From positions 930,001-994,000 of the forward strand of contig NZ_JAPENW010000001.1 in NCBI RefSeq assembly GCF_026341855.1: DNA of 64,000 nt. The letters run 5' to 3'. The position numbers and the translations under genes were made by a program. This stretch comes from Streptomyces sp. NBC_00568. Lineage in GTDB: Bacteria > Actinomycetota > Actinomycetes > Streptomycetales > Streptomycetaceae. Every line of letters starts with the position of its first letter. The stretch's first letter is position 1. The notes under the pieces are model-generated. The model had not been told where the DNA came from. It saw only the letters and a list, made by a program, of their open reading frames with translations, and made no database searches. Below are positions 1-7,567 of this stretch, in pieces.

Positions 1-651
1 CTCGGTCAGGTATTCGTCGACCCGGTCGGCGACCCACAGCAGGGCGAGCTCGCGCAGGGCCGTGAGATTGCCCGGCCGGAAGTAGTTGGACAGGGCCGCG
101 TCGACCTTGTCGGACTTGTAGATGTTGCCGTGGGCCATCCGGCGGCGCAGCGCGGGCGGCGACATGTCGACCAGCTCGATCTGGTCCGCCCGTCGCACCA
201 CCTCGTCCGGCACGGTCTCGCGCTGCCGTACGCCCGTTATCGACTCGACGACATCGCCGAGTGACTCCAGGTGCTGGATGTTGACGGTGGAGACGACGTC
301 TATGCCGGCGGCGAGCAGCTCCTCCACGTCCTGCCAGCGCTTGTCGTTGCGGGAGCCGGGCACGTTGGTGTGCGCCAGTTCGTCCACCAGGGCGACGGCG
401 GGGGCGCGCTGCAGTACGGCGTCGACGTCCATCTCGGTGAAGAGGCCGCCCCGGTACTCCAGCTCCCTGCGGGGCACCTGCTCCAGACCGTGGAGCATCA
501 CCTCGGTGCGCGGCCGGTGATGGTGCTCGACGAACGCCACCACGCAGTCCGTCCCGCGTTCGACGCGACGGTGCGCCTCGGAGAGCATCGCGTACGTCTT
601 GCCGACGCCCGGTGCCGCACCGAGGTAGATCCGAAGCTTGCCGCGTCCCAT
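1..651 (-). CDS. kdpD: KdpD sensor kinase, N-terminal part (cut by window edge)
   Basis: N-terminal 217 residues of the osmosensitive K+ sensor histidine kinase KdpD, a membrane protein that with KdpE controls high-affinity potassium uptake. The start reads MGRGKLRIYLGAAPGVGKTY, holding the Walker A motif of the cytosolic KdpD domain; VALVDELAHTN and the following VNIQHLESL are typical of the same domain. The transmembrane and kinase domains lie beyond base 1. The frame is open to the edge. The ATG at 651 fits the family start. An ABC ATPase gene, not kdpABC, lies directly upstream on the same strand, 184 bases away. Confidence 0.95.
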   Translation of the reverse strand, partial: MGRGKLRIYLGAAPGVGKTYAMLSEAHRRVERGTDCVVAFVEHHHRPRTEVMLHGLEQVPRRELEYRGGLFTEMDVDAVLQRAPAVALVDELAHTNVPGSRNDKRWQDVEELLAAGIDVVSTVNIQHLESLGDVVESITGVRQRETVPDEVVRRADQIELVDMSPPALRRRMAHGNIYKSDKVDAALSNYFRPGNLTALRELALLWVADRVDEYLTE

Positions 652-835
652 GAGCCCTATTGTCTTCCTGTCACCGCTGTGTACGCAGCGTCGACCTTAC
701 GGCCAGGAATCCCGGCGAAAGGGGCGAGGAGCCGCTCGGGGGACGTCTTTGACGCAACCCTGATGCCGCCACGACCTCGCGCGACTTCGCTCGGCCCAGC
801 GCCACCTCACACGGGCCCCGCGCCGCCCCGCGGCC

Positions 836-1534
836 TCAGTGTTCGACGATCTCCCCGTCGCTCAGCTCCAGCACGCGGTCGGCCAGGTCGAGCAGGGTCG
901 CGTCGTGGGTGGCGACCAGCGCCGTCACCCGCTCGCTGCGGACGACGGCGCGCAGCAGCTCCATCACGGCGTGGCCGGTCTCCGCGTCCAGCTGGCCGGT
1001 GGGCTCGTCGGCTATGAGCAGTGCGGGGTTGTTGGCGAGGGCGCGGGCTATGGCCACACGCTGCTGCTGACCGCCGGAGAGCTCCCCGGGCCGCTGGGCA
1101 GCGTGGTCGGCGAGGCCGACAAGGGAGAGCAGCAGCTCGACGCGCTCCTCGCGCTCGCGTGCTTCGGCCCGGCGCAGCCGCAGCGGGACCCCGACGTTCT
1201 CCGCGGCGGTGAGGATGGGGATGAGCCCGAAGGACTGGAAGACGAAGCCGATGCGGTCGCGGCGCAGGCCCAGCAGACCGTTCTCGTCGAGGGCCGAGAG
1301 GTCGAGGCCGTCGATGAGGACGCGTCCCCCGTCCGGTTCGTCGAGCCCGCCGACGAGATTGAGCAGCGTGGTCTTGCCCGATCCGGAGCGCCCCTTGAGG
1401 GCGACGAGTTCTCCCCGCGGAACGTCGAAGGAGACACCGCGCAGCGCGTGGACGGCGGCGGCTCCGGTGCCGTACGAACGATGGACGTTCTCGACGCGCA
1501 CCATGGTGTCGGTACCGGTGACGACCTGGCTCAT
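836..1534 (-). CDS. ABC transporter ATP-binding protein (MacB/LolD type)
   Basis: A 232-residue stand-alone ABC ATPase. Visible motifs: Walker A GRSGSGKTT near residue 49, Q-loop FVFQSFGLIP, signature LSGGQQQRVAIARAL, and Walker B ALLIADEPTG. The loop after the Q-loop and the ADEPTGQLD stretch are typical of the MacB/LolD/FtsE-type family, which drives FtsX-like permeases that export lipoproteins, peptides or drugs rather than importing nutrients. No permease is encoded next to it: kdpD is downstream and an alginate-lyase-family gene upstream. A GGGAGGG ribosome site sits upstream of the ATG. Substrate unknown; the partner permease is presumably encoded elsewhere. Confidence 0.9.
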   Translation of the reverse strand: MSQVVTGTDTMVRVENVHRSYGTGAAAVHALRGVSFDVPRGELVALKGRSGSGKTTLLNLVGGLDEPDGGRVLIDGLDLSALDENGLLGLRRDRIGFVFQSFGLIPILTAAENVGVPLRLRRAEAREREERVELLLSLVGLADHAAQRPGELSGGQQQRVAIARALANNPALLIADEPTGQLDAETGHAVMELLRAVVRSERVTALVATHDATLLDLADRVLELSDGEIVEH

Positions 1535-1634
1535 GTTCTGTTCCCTCCCCGTGATCCCCCGTGGACCGGGCGTCAGTATCGCGACCGGACGCCCGGTCCC
1601 TCAATGGCTCATCGGACGGGACCCCTGTTTCGGT

Positions 1635-2855
1635 TCACGCGGGATTGTCGCCGTGCGTCAGCGTCTCCCACGCCACGAACAGGTTGTTGCTGCCCGCCGG
1701 GCGGTTCTGCAGGGTGAGCGTCTGGGTGTTGGTCATCGCGATGCCCAGGCGATTGTGCAGGGCGTTGTGGCCGACCTCGGTGACCGGTCCGAGCCCGAGG
1801 CTCAGCGAGCCGCCGCACAGCCAGCTCGGCGCCGCCGTGCCCAGCTGGTACTTCGACTGGAAGCCGAGCGCCTGGCGCAGCCGTTCGCCGACATCGGTGC
1901 CGTACAGGTCCTGCCCCTGGATACGGCTGGTCTCGGCGATGTGCGAGATGGCCGAAATGCCGTATCCGGTGTGGGTGAAGTCGCGGCAGGTCTCCTGGGT
2001 GAGCCCGGTGACGAAGGTGGACTGCCCCTGCCAGTAGCTGACGATCTTCGCGGTGGTGTCGAGGTTCTGGCTCGGTACGGTCTTCGGCACGGAGCCGTCG
2101 GTGGAGAGGTAGACGTACGCCGCCGTACGCGTCCGGAACTTCGCCATGGCCTTGTCGTACGACGTCTTGTCCTCCAGGAAGACGGAGATGCCGACCGCGG
2201 CCTCCATCATCGACAGCTCCCAGTTCCCGTTGGAATTGGAGCCGTTGATGATCTCGGGGAGGTACACGTCGCGCAGCATGGTCGCGAAGCGGCCGGAGTT
2301 CGTCCAGGTGCCGGTGTACGTGTACTTGATGATCTCGGCGGCCTTGGGCCAGGAGGAGCCCGCCCAGCCGGTCTGCAGGGGCGCGTTGCTGTTGGTGTGG
2401 TCCTTGATCACCGCCGACCAGGCGTCCATCAGCTCGATCGACTTCTTCGCGTACCGCTCGTCGCGCGTGATGTACCAGGCGAGGGCGTCGGTGTACGCGG
2501 CTATCGCGTCCTCGCGCTCGTCCGTGCAGCCGTAGTTGGGGTTGGAGTACGAGCCGCACTCGACGGTCGCGCGGGGTGTGGGGGTGCGCGTGAGCGAGGC
2601 GTACTTGCTCGCCAACATCTGGTCGTAGGCACCCTTCCAGGGCTGGGCGCCGGCCAGGACCTTGGTGCGGGCGAAGTCCAACTGGCCCTTGGAGACTGTG
2701 ACTCCGGGATGGACGAAGGCGGCGGGCGCCGCGTCGGCCGGGTGCGCGCCGGGCCAGGACAGGAGAGTGCCCACGAGCGCGGCGGTCGCGGCGGCGACGG
2801 TGACGAGGAGGGCAGGGCGCCGTCTGCGGCGATGCCGAGTGGGGGTGTCGGACAT
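1635..2855 (-). CDS. Secreted alginate lyase family protein
   Basis: A 406-residue exported protein. Residues 1-43 form a signal peptide: an Arg-rich n-region (RHRRRRR), a hydrophobic core, and an AHPADA-A type cleavage site. The mature part is an all-alpha polysaccharide-lyase fold of the alginate_lyase (PL5-like) family; the conserved WELSMMEAAVGI block and the TGYGISAISHIAETS block can be read. These enzymes cleave uronate polysaccharides by beta-elimination outside the cell. The ribosome site is weak (GGATGG). A palindromic element ends 12 bases before the start codon and is repeated about 110 bases further up, so transcription is probably repressor-controlled. The true substrate cannot be told from sequence alone. 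Confidence 0.88.
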   Translation of the reverse strand: MSDTPTRHRRRRRPALLVTVAAATAALVGTLLSWPGAHPADAAPAAFVHPGVTVSKGQLDFARTKVLAGAQPWKGAYDQMLASKYASLTRTPTPRATVECGSYSNPNYGCTDEREDAIAAYTDALAWYITRDERYAKKSIELMDAWSAVIKDHTNSNAPLQTGWAGSSWPKAAEIIKYTYTGTWTNSGRFATMLRDVYLPEIINGSNSNGNWELSMMEAAVGISVFLEDKTSYDKAMAKFRTRTAAYVYLSTDGSVPKTVPSQNLDTTAKIVSYWQGQSTFVTGLTQETCRDFTHTGYGISAISHIAETSRIQGQDLYGTDVGERLRQALGFQSKYQLGTAAPSWLCGGSLSLGLGPVTEVGHNALHNRLGIAMTNTQTLTLQNRPAGSNNLFVAWETLTHGDNPA

Positions 2856-2867
2856 GCAGAGCCATCC

Positions 2868-2883
2868 GTTCTTGTATGTGAAC
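2868..2883 (-). promoter_or_regulatory. Candidate operator 1 of the alginate lyase gene
   Basis: GTTCTTGTATGTGAAC is an imperfect palindrome with GTTC/GAAC ends, 12 bases before the alginate lyase start. Its reverse complement matches the element at 2980-2995 in 15 of 16 positions. Two near-identical palindromes in front of one catabolic gene suggest binding sites for a dimeric repressor; the protein is unknown. Confidence 0.5.
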
Positions 2884-2979
2884 TACACATGGGATGCTGA
2901 ACACGTGCGCTGGCCGGTGACCATAGGTATGGACCAGGCTTCCGTCAAGGCCTGAAGAAAGACCCGCTGCTCAACTGCT

Positions 2980-2995
2980 GTTCACGTACAAGAAC
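2980..2995 (-). promoter_or_regulatory. Candidate operator 2 of the alginate lyase gene
   Basis: GTTCACGTACAAGAAC on the plus strand is the inverted copy of the element at 2868-2883 (one mismatch). The centres of the two copies are 112 bases apart, a spacing that would suit looping between two repressor dimers. Confidence 0.5.
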
Positions 2996-3081
2996 CCGGC
3001 CGGGACGGGCCGCCCTCGCGAACCAGTCCGCCGGAGAGCGCGGACCGGCGCGCCGGAAAGGAAGCCGGCGGACACAGGAAA

Positions 3082-3107
3082 GGGCCGCACCCCTGGGGGT
3101 GCGGCCC
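3082..3107. terminator. Hairpin terminator after the DUF3710 gene
   Basis: Twelve-base perfect arms (GGGCCGCACCCC and its complement) separated by only two bases. It lies 44 bases past the DUF3710 stop codon, with no clear U-tract. Confidence 0.75.
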
Positions 3108-3109
3108 AC

Positions 3110-3154
3110 CTGATGTCCGACCAGCTGATGTCCGACCAGTCGATGTCCGACTAG
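3110..3154. repeat. 15-bp tandem repeat, three units, overlapping a stop codon
   Basis: Units ctgatgtccgaccag (twice, identical) and tcgatgtccgactag (third, diverged). The third unit contains the TAG stop codon of the DUF3710 gene, so the array runs from the last coding base into the 3' region, up to the terminator hairpin. Confidence 0.85.
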
Positions 3155-3909
3155 CGGACTTCGGTGATCTCCGGTCCGCGCTGCAGCTGTCCCATGCCGC
3201 CGGAGAAGCGGGAGCCACCCTGCTCTTCCTGCTGAACACCCTCGGGGACCATCTGCGCGTCGTTCGGCAGCTTCAGGACGATCGGATCGCGGGGGGCCAT
3301 CGGGCCCTCACCACGGACGACGACCGTGTCCCGGAAGATCTGCTCCAGCAGACCCGCGGCCTGCGGCTGCACCGCACCCTGCCCGGAGATCACTCCGCGC
3401 AGGAACCAGCGGGGGCCGTCCACGCCGACGAACCGCACGACCTGGAAACCGCCCGTGCCGTCCGGCAGCTGTACCGGTACCTGCGCCCGCAGCTCCCAGC
3501 CCAGAGGGCCCTCGACCTCGTCGATGACACCGCCCTGCTGGGTGATCCCGGAGGCGATCTCCTCGCGTACCTCGCCCCAGATGCCCTCGCGCTTGGGAGC
3601 GGCGAAGGCCTGGAGCTGCACGGCACTGTCGTTGAGGACGACGGTCGCCGCGACGATCGCGTCGCCCGCGACCTCGACCCGCAGCTCCATGCCGTCGACT
3701 CCGGGCACGAAAAGACCGCCCAGGTCCACGCGGCCCTCGGCGGGGTCACGGACCTCAGTGCTGTCCCAGGGCCCATCGGGGCGCGGCTCGGGTTCGAGCC
3801 TCACGCGCTCGCGCTCCTCGTCCGCCTCAGTGTCGACGCCGTCGACGACCTGCTCGGCCTCGCCCGCCGCGTCCTCGGCGGCACTGCCCTTCTTGCGACG
3901 TCCGAACAC
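3151..3909 (-). CDS. DUF3710 domain-containing protein
   Basis: A 252-residue soluble protein of the actinobacterial DUF3710 family, function unknown. It has a charged N-terminus (FGRRKKG, then an acidic stretch) and a conserved core including VDLGGLFVPG, the WGEVREEIASGI block and GPRWFLRGVISGQGA. Gene order PaaI thioesterase - dut - DUF3710 is conserved in Streptomyces. I chose the GTG at 3909 because a GGAAGGA ribosome site sits six bases before it; this leaves one base between the dut stop and this start, so translation is probably coupled. A longer reading frame upstream only overlaps dut. A 15-bp tandem repeat begins at its stop codon. Confidence 0.88.
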   Translation of the reverse strand: MFGRRKKGSAAEDAAGEAEQVVDGVDTEADEERERVRLEPEPRPDGPWDSTEVRDPAEGRVDLGGLFVPGVDGMELRVEVAGDAIVAATVVLNDSAVQLQAFAAPKREGIWGEVREEIASGITQQGGVIDEVEGPLGWELRAQVPVQLPDGTGGFQVVRFVGVDGPRWFLRGVISGQGAVQPQAAGLLEQIFRDTVVVRGEGPMAPRDPIVLKLPNDAQMVPEGVQQEEQGGSRFSGGMGQLQRGPEITEVR

Positions 3910-3910
3910 G

Positions 3911-4450
3911 TCACTGTCCTTCCCGGTCGGATACGACCGAAGCGTATCGATTCCCACCCGTTGTGCTGTCCACGGCGGCATGACCGCCGGTGGACCCGAA
4001 GCCCCCTGCGGCCCGCGCCGAGTCGGGAAGCTCCGCGACCTCATGGAAGCGAACCTTCTCGACTTGCTGGACGACCAGTTGAGCAATCCGGTCGAAGCGC
4101 TCGAACCGCACCGACTCGTGCGGGTCGAGATTCACCACGATCACCTTGATCTCCCCACGGTACCCGGCATCAACCGTCCCCGGGGCATTCACCAGAGCGA
4201 CGCCGCAGCGGGCGGCGAGGCCGGAACGCGGGTGCACGAAGGCCGCGTACCCCTCGGGCAGCGCGATGGACACTCCCGTCGGCAGCACGGCCCGTTCACC
4301 GGGCTTCAGCTCGCGGCTCTCGGTGGTGCGCAGATCGGCTCCCGCGTCACCGGGGTGCGCGTACTCGGGAAGGGGGACGTCCGGGTCGACGCGCCTGATC
4401 AGCACGTCGACGTCTTGACGGGGCTCACGGGCCCCGGGATTGCGGGTCAC
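3911..4450 (-). CDS. dut: dUTP diphosphatase
   Basis: Trimeric dUTPase, 179 residues, which hydrolyses dUTP to dUMP and PPi, keeping uracil out of DNA and supplying dUMP for thymidylate synthesis. All five family motifs are present in order: HPGDAGADL, PRSGLAAR, the uracil-binding hairpin GTVDAGYRGEI, RIAQLVVQ, and the C-terminal glycine-rich GGFGSTGGH. The GTG at 4450 overlaps the stop of the thioesterase gene as GTGA, and the DUF3710 gene starts one base after its stop, so the three genes look like one translationally coupled operon. A short tail after motif 5 (about 20 residues) is not part of the catalytic fold. Confidence 0.95.
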   Translation of the reverse strand: MTRNPGAREPRQDVDVLIRRVDPDVPLPEYAHPGDAGADLRTTESRELKPGERAVLPTGVSIALPEGYAAFVHPRSGLAARCGVALVNAPGTVDAGYRGEIKVIVVNLDPHESVRFERFDRIAQLVVQQVEKVRFHEVAELPDSARAAGGFGSTGGHAAVDSTTGGNRYASVVSDREGQ

Positions 4451-5031
4451 GGGTTCACCTCGAAGGCACGGGCTCGCCGGATCTGGTCCGGGTCGTTCAT
4501 GGCGGCCCGGATCTCCTCCGGGCGGCCGTTGTCGATGAAGTGGTCGACCTTCACCTCGACGAAGAGGGCGTCGGCGTGGACGGCGACGGGCCCGTCGGGG
4601 CCGCCGATCCGCCCGGTGGCGGTGCAGAAGATCTTCCGGCCGGCCACCGCGGTGACCTCGGCCTCCAGATACAGCACGGTGCCGACGGGCACGGGGCGGC
4701 GGAAGTCGGTCTCCAGGCGTCCCGTCACGGCGATCGTCCGCAGCAGCCAGTTCAGGGAGCCGAGGGTCTCGTCGAGCGCGGTGGCGAGGACGCCGCCGTG
4801 CGCGAGACCGGGGGCGCCCTGATGGACCGGCCGTACGGTGAACTCCGCCGTGATCCGAACGCCGTCGCCCGCGCGGGCCTCCAGATGGAGTCCGTGGGGC
4901 TGCCCCCCACCGCACCCGAAACACTGTTCGTAGTGTGCTCCGAGGAGCTCTCCGGGGGCGGGCGCGTCGGGGTGCCGCACCGGCGCGACGGCGTCGGCGG
5001 GAGGCGTCAGAGCTGCGGAAGTACCACTCAC
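4447..5031 (-). CDS. PaaI-like hotdog-fold thioesterase
   Basis: A 194-residue hotdog-fold acyl-CoA thioesterase of the PaaI family. Visible features: AHGGVLATALDETLG on the central helix (the HGG motif at the active site), then a beta-rich core RLETDFRRPVPVGTVLYLEAEV. Ahead of it is a short Cys-rich segment, YEQCFGCGGGQPHGL, found in a subset of these proteins. It is the first gene of the operon with dut (GTGA overlap). I chose the GTG at 5031, with a GGTAAGG site nine bases upstream; this leaves a 58-base divergent gap to the DUF3093 gene. The substrate is unknown. Confidence 0.85.
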   Translation of the reverse strand: MSGTSAALTPPADAVAPVRHPDAPAPGELLGAHYEQCFGCGGGQPHGLHLEARAGDGVRITAEFTVRPVHQGAPGLAHGGVLATALDETLGSLNWLLRTIAVTGRLETDFRRPVPVGTVLYLEAEVTAVAGRKIFCTATGRIGGPDGPVAVHADALFVEVKVDHFIDNGRPEEIRAAMNDPDQIRRARAFEVNP

Positions 5032-5089
5032 AGCCGCTGACCTTACCCGCGAGTCCACCAAGTCTTCGCACCGTGCCAAGCTTGGCTTC

Positions 5090-5566
5090 ATGCAGCTCTC
5101 CGCCTCCCCGTACGAAGAACGCCTCACCGCACCCCGGTCGTGGTGGGCGATCAGCTTCCTGGTCGGGCTCGCGATGGCCCTGGTCTTCCTCCCGTTCGGC
5201 ACCCTGCCGACGCTGGGTGCGCTGGTCGGAGGCACCGCGGTCGCGGCGGTCGCGGCGAGCGCGTACGGGTCGATCCGCATCCGCGTGGTCGGTGACTCGC
5301 TGATCGCGGGCGACGCCCGGATCCCGGTCACGGCCCTCGGTGACACGGAGATCCTGGACCAGGAGGAGGCACGCGCCTGGCGCACGCACAAGGCCGACAC
5401 CCGCGCGTTCATGCTGCTGCGCTCGTACATCCCCACGGCGCTGCGCGTCCAGGTCACGGATCCGGCGGACCCGACGCCCTACCTGTATCTGTCGACGCGG
5501 GAGCCGGAGCGCCTGGTGGCCGCCCTGGAGGCGGCACGGGCTGCGGCCCAGCCCGCGGACAGCTAG
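5090..5566 (+). CDS. DUF3093 membrane protein
   Basis: A 158-residue membrane protein of the actinobacterial DUF3093 family, function unknown. Two hydrophobic segments (about residues 18-38 and 41-60, the second very Ala-rich) are followed by a soluble domain with the family block RAWRTHKADTRAFMLLRSYIPTALRV. It is divergent from the thioesterase-dut-DUF3710 operon, an arrangement I recall as conserved in Streptomyces. Confidence 0.85.
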   Translation: MQLSASPYEERLTAPRSWWAISFLVGLAMALVFLPFGTLPTLGALVGGTAVAAVAASAYGSIRIRVVGDSLIAGDARIPVTALGDTEILDQEEARAWRTHKADTRAFMLLRSYIPTALRVQVTDPADPTPYLYLSTREPERLVAALEAARAAAQPADS

Positions 5567-5951
5567 GGACTGCCGCTCGGATCAGGTCGCAGGGCGCAGA
5601 GCGCGCCCTGCCGGGATGCGTGGGCACGGCACCTCACCGCGTCGTCGCATCACCTGAGCGCGATCCTCCGCCCACCGAGCGCGACCTCCCGGCCGGGCGT
5701 CGCGACTGCGGGGCGACGTGACCGCGGGGCGTCACACCGTCACCGGCTGCACTTCTCCCACGGAACCACGCGACAGCCGGGCGCACCGGAGAGGTGGCGC
5801 GCAGCGACCGTCCGGAGCCGGGCCGGGCTCCGGCCCTTTCGCCGTCCTGCGGTGCCGGTCGCCGTCCTGCGGTGCCGGACCCGGGCACGACGAAGGCGAC
5901 GGTCCGCCGAGTGCGGACAGCCGACAGCGGGTGCCGGCGGCGCGAGCGGCC
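5567..5951. other. Intergenic region with a 20-bp direct duplication
   Basis: 385 bases between two convergent genes. The only structure I see is a perfect tandem duplication of the 20-mer tcgccgtcctgcggtgccgg at 5839-5858 and 5859-5878. No convincing reading frame or terminator hairpin was recognised. Confidence 0.6.
5839..5878. repeat. 20-bp perfect tandem duplication
   Basis: Two directly adjacent identical 20-base copies in the non-coding gap between the DUF3093 gene and the convergent EcsC-like gene. Confidence 0.85.
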
Positions 5952-6863
5952 TCAGCTCCCCAGGTCTCGGGGGATCTCCCCGATCCGCAGCGGATCCGTC
6001 GGCTTCTCCAGGGGCGGCAGCTCCGGGAGCGCTTCCCACGGCACCTGCATCTTGCGCAGGTCCTTGCGGATGTGCCCCGCCACGCGCTTGGTGTCGCGGC
6101 GGTTCATCACCGCCCCGACCGCCGCGCCGACCATGAACGGGATCAGGTTGGGCAGGTCCCGAATCGTTCTCTTCATGATCTGCTGGCGCAGCTCGCGCTT
6201 CATCTGGCCGCCCAGCGCGGCGTTGATCGTCACGGGCTTGGCCACGTCGATGCCGCGCTCGCCCGACCAGGAGTGCAGATACGCGGTACTGCGCTGCTTG
6301 AGGTTGCCCGGCGGTCGCAGGCCGTAGACCTCGTGGAGTTCGGCGACCAGCTTGAGCTCGATCGCGGCGACGGCGGTGATCTCGGCCGCCAGCTCCGTGG
6401 GCATGGCGGGCGGCACCGGCAGCATCGCGGCGGCGCCGATCCCGGCGCCGACGGTGGACGTCGCGGCGGCGGCGCCCGCGACGAGTTTGTCCGCGAGCTG
6501 TTCGGGGCCGAGGCCCGGGAACTGCTTGCGGAGAGTGGCGAGGTCCCGGACGGGAACCCGCGGGGCGATGTCGATGACGCGGTCGACGACGTACGCCAGG
6601 CCCGACCTGACCCGCACGCCGCTCGTGTGGACGCCTTTCGTGACCCCCGCCCGGACAACCGCCGCGCGACGCCTGGGGGCGGGCGCGGGAGTGTCCGTGG
6701 AGGCCGTCAGGCCGTCTGTGGCGCCCGCTCGGTCGAGCGAGGCTGATCCCTGTTCGGAAGAGCCCCGCTCGTCGTCACGCACGCCTTCAGGGCCCTCGTA
6801 GGGCCCTTCGTCCGCCGCCCCGGAGGGCAGGCGGCGCTTCCAAGGAAAGGCCGAGCCAGTCAC
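5952..6863 (-). CDS. Conserved actinobacterial protein, EcsC-like
   Basis: A 303-residue protein I cannot assign with certainty. The first 70 residues are polar and disordered. A long Ala/Gly-rich amphipathic region follows, with weakly hydrophobic stretches (AGAAAATSTVGAGIGAAAMLPVP and LIPFMVGAAVGAVMNRR), resembling EcsC-family proteins that attach to membranes. The C-terminus is basic then proline-rich. It starts at GTG 6863, 13 bases after the DUF4193 stop, so the two genes are probably co-transcribed. Alternative reading: a Streptomyces-specific peripheral membrane protein of unknown role. Confidence 0.7.
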   Translation of the reverse strand: MTGSAFPWKRRLPSGAADEGPYEGPEGVRDDERGSSEQGSASLDRAGATDGLTASTDTPAPAPRRRAAVVRAGVTKGVHTSGVRVRSGLAYVVDRVIDIAPRVPVRDLATLRKQFPGLGPEQLADKLVAGAAAATSTVGAGIGAAAMLPVPPAMPTELAAEITAVAAIELKLVAELHEVYGLRPPGNLKQRSTAYLHSWSGERGIDVAKPVTINAALGGQMKRELRQQIMKRTIRDLPNLIPFMVGAAVGAVMNRRDTKRVAGHIRKDLRKMQVPWEALPELPPLEKPTDPLRIGEIPRDLGS

Positions 6864-6876
6864 GGCCGACCCTGCC

Positions 6877-7173
6877 TCAGTCGCAGTCGCGGCAGATCGG
6901 CTGACCGTTCTTCTCGCGGGCCAGCTGGCTGCGGTGGTGCACCAGGAAGCAGCTCATGCAAGTGAACTCGTCCTGCTGCTTGGGCAGCACCCGGACGGCC
7001 AGCTCCTCGTTCGAGAGGTCCGCGCCGGGCAGCTCCAGGCCTTCTGCGGCCTCGAACTCATCTACATCGACGGACGAAGTCGATTTGTCGTTCCGGCGAG
7101 CCTTCAGTTCTTCAAGGCTGTCCGAGTCGACGTCGTCGTCGGTCTTGCGTGGGGTGTCGTAATCCGTTGCCAT
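6877..7173 (-). CDS. DUF4193 zinc-ribbon-like protein
   Basis: A 98-residue acidic protein of the actinobacterial DUF4193 family. The N-terminal half is rich in Asp/Glu and Ser; the C-terminal half holds two CxxC pairs (FTCMSCF and ICRDCD), spaced like a zinc ribbon. Similar small acidic zinc-ribbon proteins in actinobacteria have been linked to RNA polymerase, but here that is only inference. A G-rich ribosome site (GGGGGAGAG) precedes the ATG. It heads a likely two-gene unit with the EcsC-like gene. Confidence 0.88.
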   Translation of the reverse strand: MATDYDTPRKTDDDVDSDSLEELKARRNDKSTSSVDVDEFEAAEGLELPGADLSNEELAVRVLPKQQDEFTCMSCFLVHHRSQLAREKNGQPICRDCD

Positions 7174-7567
7174 TGTCGCTCTCCCCCTCTGGGTGTCTTC
7201 GGTGTCTCCAGCGCACGTAACGCGTGAGAGGCCGGACTTGTGCCCGACCCGAGGCGGAGATTTTGCCTCACATCAAGGTCTGTTACTCAATCGACACCCA
7301 ACCGGACTCATCAAGAGTGATCGGCTTGGATGGCGATGCGGACCGTACACGGTCCTGGGGCCGCACTTCAAAGGCGTCCCACCGTGTACTTCCCGTGATC
7401 AAGACCCCCGAAAACCCGGATTTTCCCGGCTTTCCGACAGCTTGCATGATCACGGAGAGTGGATGGGCCCAATATCGCCCTTGTGATCGATCACACACGG
7501 GTCACTCGAGAGGGTGACCAGAAAATTCCGCGCAAAGCGAACATCCTCGCGTGTCCGCGACATGGTC
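7174..7567. other. Intergenic region upstream of the DUF4193 gene
   Basis: 394 bases between the cutS stop and the DUF4193 start, both on the minus strand. GC content is lower than in the flanking genes, which suits a promoter region. I see no strong hairpin and no frame with Streptomyces codon bias. Confidence 0.5.

Noticed and set aside
1209..2900. Open plus-strand frame antisense to the alginate lyase gene
   Set aside because: The minus strand encodes a signal peptide and a known enzyme fold; the plus frame is Arg/Gly/Val-rich without domains.
7193..7517. Several short open frames between cutS and the DUF4193 gene
   Set aside because: Their codon third positions are not GC-biased, they overlap one another on both strands, and they have no ribosome sites.
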